From assembly GCA_964428895.1 (NCBI GenBank), contig CAYRZU010000051.1, positions 1 to 27,944 on the forward strand: DNA of 27,944 nt, read 5' to 3'. Under the pieces are notes generated by a model. It searched no databases and was not told the origin of the DNA. It saw only the letters and a list, made by a program, of their open reading frames with translations. Positions within the stretch are counted from its first letter, which is position 1, and each line of letters opens with the position of its first letter. Below, piece by piece: positions 15,153 to 23,965 of the stretch. The position numbers were made by a program, and so were the translations under genes. The stretch comes from HyVt-337 sp964428895 (GTDB taxonomy: Bacteria; Planctomycetota; Phycisphaerae; SM23-33).

Positions 15153-17066
15153 ATGCCCCGCAAACCACTGACTCCCGTTTCGTTCGCCAACGTCGACTTC
15201 AACGACGTCTTCTGGGCGCCGCGCGTTAAGACCAACCGCACCAACACACTGCCGATCCAGCATGCCAAGCTCAAGGGCTCGGGGCAGCTCGCCCAGTATC
15301 GCTGGACACCCGGCCAGCCGCGCCCGCCGCACATCTTCTGGGATTCCGACATCGCCAAGTGGCTGGAGGCGGCCGCCTATTCCCTGGCCACACATCCGGA
15401 CAAGGCCCTGGAGGCCAAGGTCGACGCCGTCGTCGACGACATGGCCCACATCCAGGCCAAAGACGGCTACCTCAACACCTACTATCTGCTGGCCGAGCCC
15501 AAGAAGCGGTGGAGCAATCTTCGGGACTGTCATGAGCTCTATTGCGCCGGCCATCTGATGGAAGCGGCCGTCGCCTACGCCGAGGCAACCGGCAAGAGAA
15601 AGTTCCTGGACATGATGTGCCGCTACACCGACACCATCCGCAAGGTCTTTGGGCGCGGCAAGGGCCAGAAGCGCGGCTACCCGGGCCACCAGGAAATCGA
15701 ACTGGCGCTGGTCAAGCTGTTCCGGGCCACGGGCAAACAGGATTACCTGGACTTGGCTAAGTTCTTCGTCGACCAGCGCGGCCAGAAGCCCCACTACTAC
15801 GACGCCGAAGCCAAGGCTCGCGGCGATGAGCCCAAGGACTGGCACTTCGGCGCGGCCTACGCCTACTGTCAGGCCAACAAGCCCGTTCGCGAGTTGGACG
15901 AAGTCACCGGCCACGCCGTCCGGGCCATGTACCTCTACGCGGGCATGGCCGACGTCGCCGCCCACACCGGCGACAAGACGCTCCTGCCCGCCCTGCGACG
16001 CCTGTGGACCAACACCACCCAACGTCGCATGCACGTGACGGGCGGCATCGGCCCGACCGCCACCAACGAAGGATTCACCTTCGACTACGACCTGCCCAAC
16101 GACTCGGCCTACCTGGAAACCTGCGCCGCCGTGGCCCTGGTGTTCTGGGCCCACCGAATGATCCATTTAGAAAAGGACAGCCAATACGCCGACGTGATGG
16201 AGCTGGCCCTCTACAACGGGTCGCTCTCCGGGATCAGCCTGGACGGCAAGGAGTTCTTCTACGAGAACCCCCTGGCCGCCTATCCGGGCGCTCCGTCCGG
16301 GCGCCGCATCCCCGGCACGCACCATCGCCGGGTGGGCTGGTTCGGTTGCTCCTGCTGCCCGCCGAACATCGCACGGCTGATCGCTTCAGTGGCCGGCTAT
16401 GTGTATTCGACCGACGCCAACAGCATTTGGGTCCACCTCTACGCCGGCAGCGAATCGCAAGTCGAGGTCGCCGGGCAGACCGTCTCGCTGACGCAGAAAA
16501 CCGACTACCCCTGGGACGGAAAGGTCCGGGTCACGGTTCGGCCGGAAACGCCCGCCGAGTTCACGCTGGCGCTGCGGATCCCCGGTTGGTGTCGCAAGGC
16601 ATCGCTGAAGGTCAACGGCAAGGCCGTCTCGCTGGCGCCCATCACGCAGAAGGGCTACGCTCGTGTAAAGCGCGTCTGGGAAAAGGGCGACCGCGTAGAA
16701 CTGCTGCTGCCCATGCCGGTCGAGGCCGTCGAGGCCCACCCCAACGCTCGCCAGGACGCCGGCAAGATCGCCCTGAAGCGCGGGCCCATCGTCTACTGCC
16801 TGGAAGAGGCCGACAACTTCAAGAACCTTCACGACGTGGTCGTCGACCGCGACGCCAAGTGGACGGCGCGATTCGATCCCAAGACGCTCGGCGGCGTAAC
16901 GGTGCTGACGGGCAAGGGCACGGTGCGAGAGTCGGCCGGCTGGGCCGGCAAGCTCTACTCGGCCGATGCGTCCGAACGCAAAACCGTCTCGCTCAAGGCC
17001 ATCCCCTACTCAGTCTGGGCCAATCGCAAGGAAGGCGAAATGCTGGTCTGGCTGAACACGCGATAA
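15153..17066 (+). CDS. Glycoside hydrolase family 127 (beta-L-arabinofuranosidase, DUF1680)
   Basis: The 637-residue protein starts at an ATG with GGAGG just upstream, overlapping the end of the UroD-family gene region. The active site of GH127 is complete: Glu306 (acid/base, NEGF), Glu322 and Cys324 (ETC), and Cys401-Cys402 (CSCCPPN). The spacings equal those of Glu322, Glu338, Cys340, Cys417 and Cys418 of Bifidobacterium HypBA1, in which zinc-bound Cys417 is the nucleophile. An alpha-barrel precedes these residues and a beta-sandwich domain ends the protein. Family members remove terminal beta-L-arabinofuranose, though DUF1680 also holds other activities. No signal peptide is present, so it likely acts in the cytoplasm on imported oligosaccharides. 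It converges with the next gene after only 13 bases. Confidence 0.93.
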   Translation: MPRKPLTPVSFANVDFNDVFWAPRVKTNRTNTLPIQHAKLKGSGQLAQYRWTPGQPRPPHIFWDSDIAKWLEAAAYSLATHPDKALEAKVDAVVDDMAHIQAKDGYLNTYYLLAEPKKRWSNLRDCHELYCAGHLMEAAVAYAEATGKRKFLDMMCRYTDTIRKVFGRGKGQKRGYPGHQEIELALVKLFRATGKQDYLDLAKFFVDQRGQKPHYYDAEAKARGDEPKDWHFGAAYAYCQANKPVRELDEVTGHAVRAMYLYAGMADVAAHTGDKTLLPALRRLWTNTTQRRMHVTGGIGPTATNEGFTFDYDLPNDSAYLETCAAVALVFWAHRMIHLEKDSQYADVMELALYNGSLSGISLDGKEFFYENPLAAYPGAPSGRRIPGTHHRRVGWFGCSCCPPNIARLIASVAGYVYSTDANSIWVHLYAGSESQVEVAGQTVSLTQKTDYPWDGKVRVTVRPETPAEFTLALRIPGWCRKASLKVNGKAVSLAPITQKGYARVKRVWEKGDRVELLLPMPVEAVEAHPNARQDAGKIALKRGPIVYCLEEADNFKNLHDVVVDRDAKWTARFDPKTLGGVTVLTGKGTVRESAGWAGKLYSADASERKTVSLKAIPYSVWANRKEGEMLVWLNTR

Positions 17067-17079
17067 GCTGAACAGCAGA

Positions 17080-19188
17080 CTACCGGCGCCCGATCGCCTG
17101 AAGTAGGCGAACGTGGTCGTCGGTCCAGATGGACCAGTCGTCCAGATCGTCCGGGGGCGTAACCAGGGCGGCGTTGGCGAACGGGTCGCGTACGACGCCC
17201 CTCCGTTTGGTCACCAGGACCCACTGAGACGGCTGTTCGCCCGTCCCTTTCAACTGCGGCGTCAAGCCGGCGCTGTTGACCCAATACGCGGGCCAGCCGG
17301 CCTCGTCGGCCAGCCGAAGGGCCACCGGACCCAGCGTCAGAAACTTGTTGGTCAGGTGAAGGGCCAGCACGCCACGGGGCTTGAGTCGATCCAGGTAGAT
17401 CGCGAAGGCCTCTTCGGTCAGCAGGTGAACGGGGATCGCATCGCTGTTGAAGGCGTCGACGATCAGCAGGTCCAGTGACCCCGACGGCTCGGCCGCCAGG
17501 GCCAATCGGCCGTCACCCAAGACCACATCGACCTCGGCCGCCGAATCCGCCATGTAGGTGAACCGCTCCTCGGCCAGTTGCTGCACCATGGGGTTGATCT
17601 CGTAGAAGCGGATGTGGTCGCCCGGCTTCCCGTAGACCGCCATATTGCCCGTCCCCAGGCCGATCACGCCGACGGCGCGATTCCGCTGGCCGGCAAGCAG
17701 CCGCATCGCCAGCCCCGCCCCGCTGTTGGGGCCGTAATAGCAGACGGCCTTGGTGCGTCCCTCAGGCGGGGCAAGGAACTGATACCCGTGAACGGTCGTG
17801 CCGTGCCGCATGATCCGCATGGTGACGCCGGCGTCCCCGCTCTGCTCCACACTCAGCACGCCGTAGAAGTTCCGCTCACGGAACTGCAGGTCATGCCCCC
17901 GCGTGGTGTAGGCGGGCAACACCAGCACCAGCACCGCCACCCCACCGGCCAGGGCCGTCAACACCCATCGCGTATCGGTCCGGACCCGCACCGACGTCAA
18001 CTGGGACCCGATCGCCAGGCACGCCGCCAAGGCCAGGTAGGCCTCCACGTAGTCGGTCAGCACCAACGGGGCCACCACCGCCACCAATACGCCGCCCAAC
18101 GCCCCGCCCAGCGACAGCGACAGGTAGTAGCGTGTCAGTCGACGCGCGTGAGGCCGAAGGCGATAGACCTCCCCGTGGCAGATCATGCATCCGACGAACA
18201 GGGCCAGCGAGATCGCCCCCACGTGGAGGCCGACCGGAATGGCGCCCTCGCTGTATCGCATCGCCAGCATCAGCGCGGTCAGCCCGAACAACAGGCCGAT
18301 CATCCACCCGCGCTGGTACCATCGCTGATCGTGGAAGCAAATCACGAACGTCAGCAGGTAGAGCACCAGCGGGAGGATCCACAGGAACGGCACGGGGGCC
18401 AGATCCAGACAGATCAGGTTGGTCGACCCCAACAGCAGCACCGAGCCCGTCATCGGCAACAGCACCCACAACGCCCGGCGGGCCAGCGACGGCGGCGCGT
18501 CGGCGGCTTCACTGTCGGGTCCGGCCTCGGCGGCCGGCGCCGGCTCGGCCTTGCTCGGCCAGACCTGCACCGCGCAGACCAGCGCGATGACCGCGTAGAC
18601 CGCCACGCCGCCCGACCACAGGAAGCTCTGGTCCACACGGCCCAGCAGCGGTTCGACCACGAACGGATAGCTCAGCAGCGCCAGCAACGACCCGGCGTTG
18701 GATACCGCGTAAAACCGATACGGCGATCGCCCGTGCTGGACCCGCGTAAACCAGCTTTGTAGCAGCGGGCTCGTGCCGGCTAGCACAAAGAACGGCAACC
18801 CCGTGGTCGCCAATAGGATCAGCAGAATGCGCGGCACGGGCCAGGCGGCCCCGTCCGGCTGCCACGATTCCGACGGGATAATCGGCAGCAGCACCAACGC
18901 CCCAACGATCAGCGCCAGGTGCAAGACGGCCTGCGCCCGCGCGGGCAGCCAGGTGGCGCTGGCGTGGGCGTAGGCGTAGCCGGCCAGCAGCATCACCTGG
19001 AAGTACAGCATGCAGGTGGTCCACACGTCGGTCGTGCCGCCGAACCACGGCAGAATGAACCGCGCAATAATAGGCTGCACCTGAAACAGCAATAGCGCGC
19101 CCAGGAAGATGCCCCCACCGAAGGTCAGAACCGAAAAGCGCAGCCCACCGGTCCGCTCGCACGCTAGAGAAGTATCCGTCTCGTTCAT
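17080..19188 (-). CDS. Fused membrane protein with spermidine-synthase-like domain
   Basis: The 702-residue protein begins with a long run of hydrophobic helices (about residues 18-440) with MFS-like features such as FLGALLLFQVQPIIARFILP, interrupted by a charged loop near 215-235. The C-terminal part is a Rossmann methyltransferase-like fold of the spermidine synthase type: VIGLGTGNMAVYG near 504-516, an acidic YEINP, LGDGR, and VDAFNSDAIP. Such fusions are widespread and of unproven function; membrane-linked aminopropyl transfer or a degenerate enzyme are both possible. No Shine-Dalgarno precedes the ATG, and a TAGAAT box lies 8 bases upstream of it, so the mRNA may be leaderless. Confidence 0.82.
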   Translation of the reverse strand: MNETDTSLACERTGGLRFSVLTFGGGIFLGALLLFQVQPIIARFILPWFGGTTDVWTTCMLYFQVMLLAGYAYAHASATWLPARAQAVLHLALIVGALVLLPIIPSESWQPDGAAWPVPRILLILLATTGLPFFVLAGTSPLLQSWFTRVQHGRSPYRFYAVSNAGSLLALLSYPFVVEPLLGRVDQSFLWSGGVAVYAVIALVCAVQVWPSKAEPAPAAEAGPDSEAADAPPSLARRALWVLLPMTGSVLLLGSTNLICLDLAPVPFLWILPLVLYLLTFVICFHDQRWYQRGWMIGLLFGLTALMLAMRYSEGAIPVGLHVGAISLALFVGCMICHGEVYRLRPHARRLTRYYLSLSLGGALGGVLVAVVAPLVLTDYVEAYLALAACLAIGSQLTSVRVRTDTRWVLTALAGGVAVLVLVLPAYTTRGHDLQFRERNFYGVLSVEQSGDAGVTMRIMRHGTTVHGYQFLAPPEGRTKAVCYYGPNSGAGLAMRLLAGQRNRAVGVIGLGTGNMAVYGKPGDHIRFYEINPMVQQLAEERFTYMADSAAEVDVVLGDGRLALAAEPSGSLDLLIVDAFNSDAIPVHLLTEEAFAIYLDRLKPRGVLALHLTNKFLTLGPVALRLADEAGWPAYWVNSAGLTPQLKGTGEQPSQWVLVTKRRGVVRDPFANAALVTPPDDLDDWSIWTDDHVRLLQAIGRR

Positions 19189-19196
19189 GACGCGAC

Positions 19197-19202
19197 ATTC
19201 TA
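19197..19202 (-). promoter_or_regulatory. Possible -10 box giving a leaderless mRNA
   Basis: TAGAAT on the - strand ends 8 bases before the ATG at 19188. Transcription would begin at or next to the start codon. No good -35 box is visible. Confidence 0.3.
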
Positions 19203-19273
19203 TGCCGAAAAGAAACAGACTACCACGAAGACAGCCGGAAGTGAGATCGTGGACCGCAGAGGCCTAAGAGCTG

Positions 19274-19318
19274 TTACTTCTTCTTCCGCGCCGTGGCCAT
19301 GCGAGCGAAGGCCCGCAT
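19274..19318 (-). other. Tiny ORF overlapping the lipoprotein stop; possible remnant of a GH38 3' end
   Basis: A 14-codon frame (MRAFARMATARKKK) starts at an ATG that shares one base with the TGA of the lipoprotein gene (TGATG). Its last codons and the bases after its stop match the end of the GH38 gene: 19271-19291 equals 20633-20653 for 21 bases, in the same reading frame (ARKKK, stop, CAG). It may be a remnant left by duplication or recombination and not a functional gene. Confidence 0.3.
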
Positions 19319-20418
19319 CACTCTGAGTCGATGACGGCGAGGGCCGCGTTCAGTTCACCAATCGCTTCTCGTTCCAGCGGCAGGGCTTCCTTCAATCGCC
19401 GCAGCTGGTCCGCTCTCATGTCGTCGGTCCAACTCTGGCCCTCTTCGAGCGACCAGGGCAGCGGGGCGATGCTCAGCACGCACGTGTCCTTCTTGAGAAC
19501 GTCGGCCGACATCTTGGCGTACAGGTCCGCAGCGGCTAGAAGATGCTCGGCCACGTCGGGCTCGAAGTCCGGCGCGACGGCGCGGAGGTACTCGGCGGCG
19601 AACTCCCGGTAGTTGGTCAAGCATTCATAGATCCACGAATTGCCCACCATCGCTGCGCTGAGCGCATCTTCGTCGGCCCCGCCCTGAAGCGCCTCGATCT
19701 TGGCGATAAAATCCTCCCATGCACGTAAGCCCACGTAGTAGCCGCCCGATTCTTCCGCGTGGGCCATGGCCACCGCCTGTCGGAGCGAGTCGATGATCAG
19801 CTCGCGCCGCGAGGACATCTCGGCCTTGGGCTCGCCATACACCGTTACTCCCCAGGGCACGTCGGTCACAACGAACGGGCCGCCGCGCATCGGGTGGAGG
19901 CATGTCCACTCGGCGCCTCCGGCCTGGTAGCCGATGATCACGCCCAGCTCTTCGGTGCCGAACCGGGCGGGCACACCCCGGTCAATGCTCTCAACCACCG
20001 CCGCGCGCGCCGTTGCGACGAGTTCCTCATCGGCATCGGTCAGCGCAAACACCGTCGATTCGCGCGGAATCGCTTCGTCCGAACGCTCGGAACACGTGTA
20101 GCCGACGAACGCGTGCGGCGAACTGGGGCACAGCCCATCCTTGCTGACCTGCATTCGAAACGCCAGCGACGACACGCCAAGGAGGTACGTGTAGTCGACA
20201 TCCTCCCCAATCGCTTCCATGATCGACGCCTGCGCCGCGTGGGCCGAACTCTCTCTGCCGCCGGGCCCCCAGCCGTTGACACCTTCCAGTAAGGCGTGAT
20301 CGTCGCCTCGTATGATGGTCGTCCGCACGGTGTTCTCCTCGTCAGGGCCTGGCGTATCGCAGCCGATGACAATCGCCAGCCCGCAAAGCGCGATGCAGCG
20401 CAGAGTGCATGTTCTCAT
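19318..20418 (-). CDS. Predicted lipoprotein, possibly related to BtrH N-terminal/C39-like proteins
   Basis: The 366-residue protein has GAGG about 9 bases before the ATG and a lipoprotein signal ending in VIGC (Cys20). The following domain has the pattern GVNGWGPGGRESS, a helix, YTYLLGVSSLAFRMQ, and later CPSSPHAFVGY. This resembles a poorly described group of proteins near the BtrH N-terminal domain (papain/C39-like fold), but the match is from memory and weak. Tandem charged helices fill the C-terminal 150 residues. Several Cys suggest disulfides outside the cytoplasm. No function can be assigned. It lies 217 bases downstream of the GH38 gene with a hairpin between them, so it is probably transcribed separately. 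Confidence 0.7.
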   Translation of the reverse strand: MRTCTLRCIALCGLAIVIGCDTPGPDEENTVRTTIIRGDDHALLEGVNGWGPGGRESSAHAAQASIMEAIGEDVDYTYLLGVSSLAFRMQVSKDGLCPSSPHAFVGYTCSERSDEAIPRESTVFALTDADEELVATARAAVVESIDRGVPARFGTEELGVIIGYQAGGAEWTCLHPMRGGPFVVTDVPWGVTVYGEPKAEMSSRRELIIDSLRQAVAMAHAEESGGYYVGLRAWEDFIAKIEALQGGADEDALSAAMVGNSWIYECLTNYREFAAEYLRAVAPDFEPDVAEHLLAAADLYAKMSADVLKKDTCVLSIAPLPWSLEEGQSWTDDMRADQLRRLKEALPLEREAIGELNAALAVIDSE

Positions 20419-20549
20419 CTGAAGGTTCCTCGTCGATGTGACTGGGGCCCCGCATCTCTCATCATTGCCCGCCCGGCCCTATCTTCCGCCGATCATCATA
20501 GCGAAGATTTGCCGGCTGAACAAAGAACAACAATACCCGCCAAGAGCAA

Positions 20550-20575
20550 ACGCGGCGCCCAGTGGGACGCCGCGT
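20550..20575 (-). terminator. Hairpin terminator after the GH38 gene
   Basis: An 8-bp perfect stem ACGCGGCG / CGCCGCGT (20550-20557 with 20568-20575) extends by three CCC/GGG pairs past one bulged A. On the - strand TTTGCTCTT follows. It lies about 60 bases past the GH38 stop codon. Confidence 0.6.
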
Positions 20576-20600
20576 CTTGCTTCTAACTAGTCTTGTTGTT

Positions 20601-20627
20601 CTCTGTGCTCTCTGTGTCCTCTGTGGT
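20601..20627. repeat. Three tandem CTCTGTGNN units
   Basis: CTCTGTGCT, CTCTGTGTC and CTCTGTGGT follow one another directly, between the GH38 stop and its hairpin. The base composition is unlike the GC-rich surroundings. A related string read in reverse (CTACCACGAAGACA) occurs near 19224. No gene is seen in 20419-20635. Confidence 0.55.
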
Positions 20628-20635
20628 GAATGCTG

Positions 20636-23600
20636 TTACTTCTTCTTCCGCGCGTCGCGGGCGGCCATGGATTCTTGGGCGGTGTTGGCCATCGCGGCGT
20701 CGGTGACTTCCTTGGCCATGTCGGCAATGCCCTTGCCGAGCTTGCTGGCCTTACGCGAGACGTAGAACTGCCGCACGTACTCGTGCAGACGGCCGATGAT
20801 TCGCAGCTCGGGCAGTTGCGTCTTGGCGATACCCGCCTGCGTCTTCTTCATGAGCGCCTTGAGACGCTTGGGGTCCTTGACGGTCTGCTCGTACCAGCGT
20901 CGCTGGGTCAGCAGCACGGAGAACTTGGCCTCATCGATGTACCGACGCTCCAGCGACACCATGTGGCCGATCTTGGACCACTCGATCAGCAGGTCGTCAT
21001 CCTCAACGCCCTTAGCCGCCAGGGCCTTGACCCGCTTACCGAGGGCGGCGTGCTGGGCCTTGAACTTCGTGTGACGCTTCTGGATCTTGGCCAGACGCTT
21101 CTTCTCAGCCGCGATCTCATCGGCGGTCACGAACGGCGGCAGCTCGATGTCCAGCGACGGTTCCTTGACCGGCAACTCGCGCGGGCAGGCCTGGGTAGCC
21201 TTGGCCAGCGACGCCGGCGGCTTGCGAGCCAGCACGCTGTCGCGGGCCATCTCGAACCGCAGCGTGACGATCTCTCGCTTGCCGGCCGTGAAGGTGTAGG
21301 CGTTGCCCACCTTCTTGAGTTTTTCGGCGGTGACATCCTCAGCGACGTTGCTCTTGAGGGCGCTCTTGACCTTGCCGGCCACTTCCACCTTGCCGGTGAC
21401 CTTGGCGTCACGCGGGTTGTAGCAGCGGACGATCAGGGCCTTGCCGTCTTCGCTGATCTTGGTCGAGGAGTGCAGGAGCTTGCCCGGAGGGGTGATCTTC
21501 GCGAAGCTCATCTGGTTGGCGAACGTGCCCGGATGGGTCGACGTCTTGACCACGCGAACCGGCTCGTTGAACAGTTCGCTCTGGGTGTGCACGCCGCCGG
21601 CGAACCAGTCGCCCTTATGCGGCGTGAAACCATAGCGGAAGCTGTACGTGCCGAAGCACTGGGCGGTCGGGGTGTAGATTTCCCAGCCGACGTCGCCGTT
21701 GCGGGTCAGGATGTCCAGGTGCGTCATCCAGCCGACGCTTCGCAAGAGCGTCAGGGCGATTTCGCGGGAGGGCTTGACGATTTCGTATTCGCGAACGCCC
21801 TTGGCCAGGGCGCCGGCGCCAGTCTTGCCGTCACTGTAGTCGCAGAACCCGTGGAACGGGTAGCTGGTGATGCGAACGGTGTCGCGGCCGGGCACAACCA
21901 GGCCCTCCAGCCGCTTGGGCAGCTCAATGCCCCACAGCTCGCCCAGGTATGTGAACGGATTGACGTCGAACGATTCGCCGGCGAACGACTGTTCGCTCTT
22001 GATGCCGCCCGTCGGGAAGTGCACCCGCACGCGGTGGTTCTTGGCGACATTGGTCAGCGACGTCTGCCACTCGACGCGCTCGGAATCGACCGCCAACTCG
22101 ATGGTGCTGACCACCGGCATATCCACCCGCTTACTCTCGCGGCGCTGGCGATCCTTGTGCAGCGCCCGCGGGACCTTCATCACGTATTCAACCCGGAAGC
22201 GGGCGAGAAGCGGCCCGGCGTCTTCCAGCGTGACCGTGGCTTTGCAGTCGGCGCTGGAGACCAGCGTCTCGACCGGCGGATACGAGTAGTCGTACACGTC
22301 GCCCATGTCGCCGCCGTCGACCAGCTTGCCGCACTGGCGGTAGGTCTTGCCGGTGGCTTTGCAGGTAACGTTGACGGTGCCGTTGTCGTTGATCTTGATC
22401 TTGAGGAACTTGTTCTCGGCGGTGAGCTTCTTTTCGCTGACGCACAGGCCGGAAGCGGCCGGCAGCTTGCTCTTGCCGAGCGGCTTGACGAACACGGTCG
22501 CGTAACCCAGCGGCGGCAACTTGGCCCGGAAGGCGATCTCGAACTTGCGGCCCTTCACGCTCGTGATCTGCAGCGGCAGCGTCTTGCCCGCGGCATCGAC
22601 GACCTTGAACGGCCCGAAATCCTTGGGCAGTTCGATGACAGTCTTGACCGTATCGTTCCGTTCGGAATTGACGGGGTTGAACGCGACCAGGGAGATGCCG
22701 TCCTTGCCCGCCTTGCGGGTGTCCACGTTGCAGACGATCCGCTGGAACTTATCGGTCAGCACGGTGCCCGAAATCCGATCCACCTGGTCGTACCGAGCGT
22801 GCATGTCCTTGTCGACTTCGTCGGAGTTGCAGCCGCAGATGTCGTCGTGGTGGTCGTTCTTGAGGAGCAACTTCCAGCAACGCTCGATTTCCTGGCGGGG
22901 GTACTTGTCGCCATGCAGCCAGGTGAAGCTACTGAGCGGTTCGGCGAACTTCTCCAGGCGTTTCTCGCATTCGTCGTTGCGGAGCTTGACGGCCATCCGG
23001 GCCGACAGCGTGCCGTGCAGCAACGGCATGTAGATGCCGCTATAGAGGAAACCTTCGCAGTGTGGCAGCTTCTTGTTTTCCAGGTACGGGCGGATGATTT
23101 CGATGAACTCATCCGGGTTGGTCTGCTTGAGGTCGTAGGGCTTGCCCTCGGTGGCGTTGATCTTGCGGATGATGGGCAAGACGTCGTCGATGACCTGGTC
23201 CTGCTCAAAACCGTTGATCAGCGGAATGTGCGGGGCGAAGCACAGCGGGGTGAGCTTCTCGACTTCGATATCGATGCGGTTCTCGGCGATCTTGGGCATC
23301 TGCGCCAGGTTCATCGCGTTCCGCGTGGTGTTCATGGTGTAGACGGCCAGCAGGTTACTGCCGTCCGGGCCCGACCAGGTGAACTCGCTCATGATCTCAT
23401 CGGGCGGAATCGGAAAACCACGGGCGATGAAGATGCCGTTGATGCCGAACTGGTTCAGTAGCTGCGGCGTCTGGCTGATGTGCCCAAAGGTGTCGACCAG
23501 CCAGCCGACCTTCATCACGTTGCCCAGATGGTTGCCGACCTTGTGGCCCAGCAGCAGGTTGCGGACGTGCGTCTCGCCGGAGATCAGCACGTAGTCCGGC

Positions 23601-23965
23601 TGGATGTAGGTCGGGCCCATGGCCAGGTTGCCGCGCTTGCCCCAGCGGCGGAATGTGGCTTCGGCGGCCTTGCGCTTGGCGGGCGAGAGCAGCTCGAGGT
23701 AGTCGTCGATGACTTCCACCTGGCCGTCGGTGACCATCTTGTAGTCCGGCTCGGATTCGAACATCTCGAACAGGTTCTTGAAGAACCCGGCCGCCTGCTT
23801 GCGGGTGATCAACTCGGTCAGGACCCAGTCGCGGTCCCAGTGGTTGTGGGTGATGATGTGGCCGGTGACCTTGGCCGGAGCCTTCTTGGGGGCCTTCTTG
23901 GGGGCCTTCTTGCCGGAAGCTGCTCTCTTGCCGGAAGCCTTGCTCTTGCTTCGCTTCGATACCAT
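20636..23965 (-). CDS. Glycoside hydrolase family 38 alpha-mannosidase-like enzyme with lysine-rich tails
   Basis: The 1109-residue protein starts at an ATG 7 bases after GAGGA. Zinc-binding HNHWDRDW gives His42 and Asp44, and VDTFGH gives the likely nucleophile Asp158; NDHHDDICGC further on matches the conserved His region. The N-terminal catalytic barrel is followed by the middle and C-terminal beta domains of GH38. Bacterial members act on alpha-mannosides from N-glycans or other mannosyl units. The first 33 residues are almost all Lys, Ala, Ser, Pro and Gly, with KKAP units encoded by 12-base repeats, and the end is ARDARKKK; such tails are not part of the family and resemble histone-H1-like tails. 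No signal peptide is visible. It is longer than the usual 850-1000 residues, partly from a helical charged segment near the C-terminus. Confidence 0.9.
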   Translation of the reverse strand: MVSKRSKSKASGKRAASGKKAPKKAPKKAPAKVTGHIITHNHWDRDWVLTELITRKQAAGFFKNLFEMFESEPDYKMVTDGQVEVIDDYLELLSPAKRKAAEATFRRWGKRGNLAMGPTYIQPDYVLISGETHVRNLLLGHKVGNHLGNVMKVGWLVDTFGHISQTPQLLNQFGINGIFIARGFPIPPDEIMSEFTWSGPDGSNLLAVYTMNTTRNAMNLAQMPKIAENRIDIEVEKLTPLCFAPHIPLINGFEQDQVIDDVLPIIRKINATEGKPYDLKQTNPDEFIEIIRPYLENKKLPHCEGFLYSGIYMPLLHGTLSARMAVKLRNDECEKRLEKFAEPLSSFTWLHGDKYPRQEIERCWKLLLKNDHHDDICGCNSDEVDKDMHARYDQVDRISGTVLTDKFQRIVCNVDTRKAGKDGISLVAFNPVNSERNDTVKTVIELPKDFGPFKVVDAAGKTLPLQITSVKGRKFEIAFRAKLPPLGYATVFVKPLGKSKLPAASGLCVSEKKLTAENKFLKIKINDNGTVNVTCKATGKTYRQCGKLVDGGDMGDVYDYSYPPVETLVSSADCKATVTLEDAGPLLARFRVEYVMKVPRALHKDRQRRESKRVDMPVVSTIELAVDSERVEWQTSLTNVAKNHRVRVHFPTGGIKSEQSFAGESFDVNPFTYLGELWGIELPKRLEGLVVPGRDTVRITSYPFHGFCDYSDGKTGAGALAKGVREYEIVKPSREIALTLLRSVGWMTHLDILTRNGDVGWEIYTPTAQCFGTYSFRYGFTPHKGDWFAGGVHTQSELFNEPVRVVKTSTHPGTFANQMSFAKITPPGKLLHSSTKISEDGKALIVRCYNPRDAKVTGKVEVAGKVKSALKSNVAEDVTAEKLKKVGNAYTFTAGKREIVTLRFEMARDSVLARKPPASLAKATQACPRELPVKEPSLDIELPPFVTADEIAAEKKRLAKIQKRHTKFKAQHAALGKRVKALAAKGVEDDDLLIEWSKIGHMVSLERRYIDEAKFSVLLTQRRWYEQTVKDPKRLKALMKKTQAGIAKTQLPELRIIGRLHEYVRQFYVSRKASKLGKGIADMAKEVTDAAMANTAQESMAARDARKKK
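23880..23915 (-). repeat. 12-base tandem repeats encoding KKAP units in the GH38 N-terminus
   Basis: Two identical 12-base units (23880-23891, 23892-23903) and a third with two changes (23904-23915) encode consecutive KKAP-type units. Such repeats can change in number by slippage without breaking the frame. Confidence 0.75.

Noticed and set aside
14085..16166. A 693-codon - strand frame opposite the UroD and GH127 genes
   Set aside because: Both + strand genes have complete catalytic or binding motifs; the antisense frame has none.
20630..23461. A 943-codon + strand frame opposite the GH38 gene
   Set aside because: The GH38 frame carries the family motifs and a ribosome site; the + frame is a compositional shadow.
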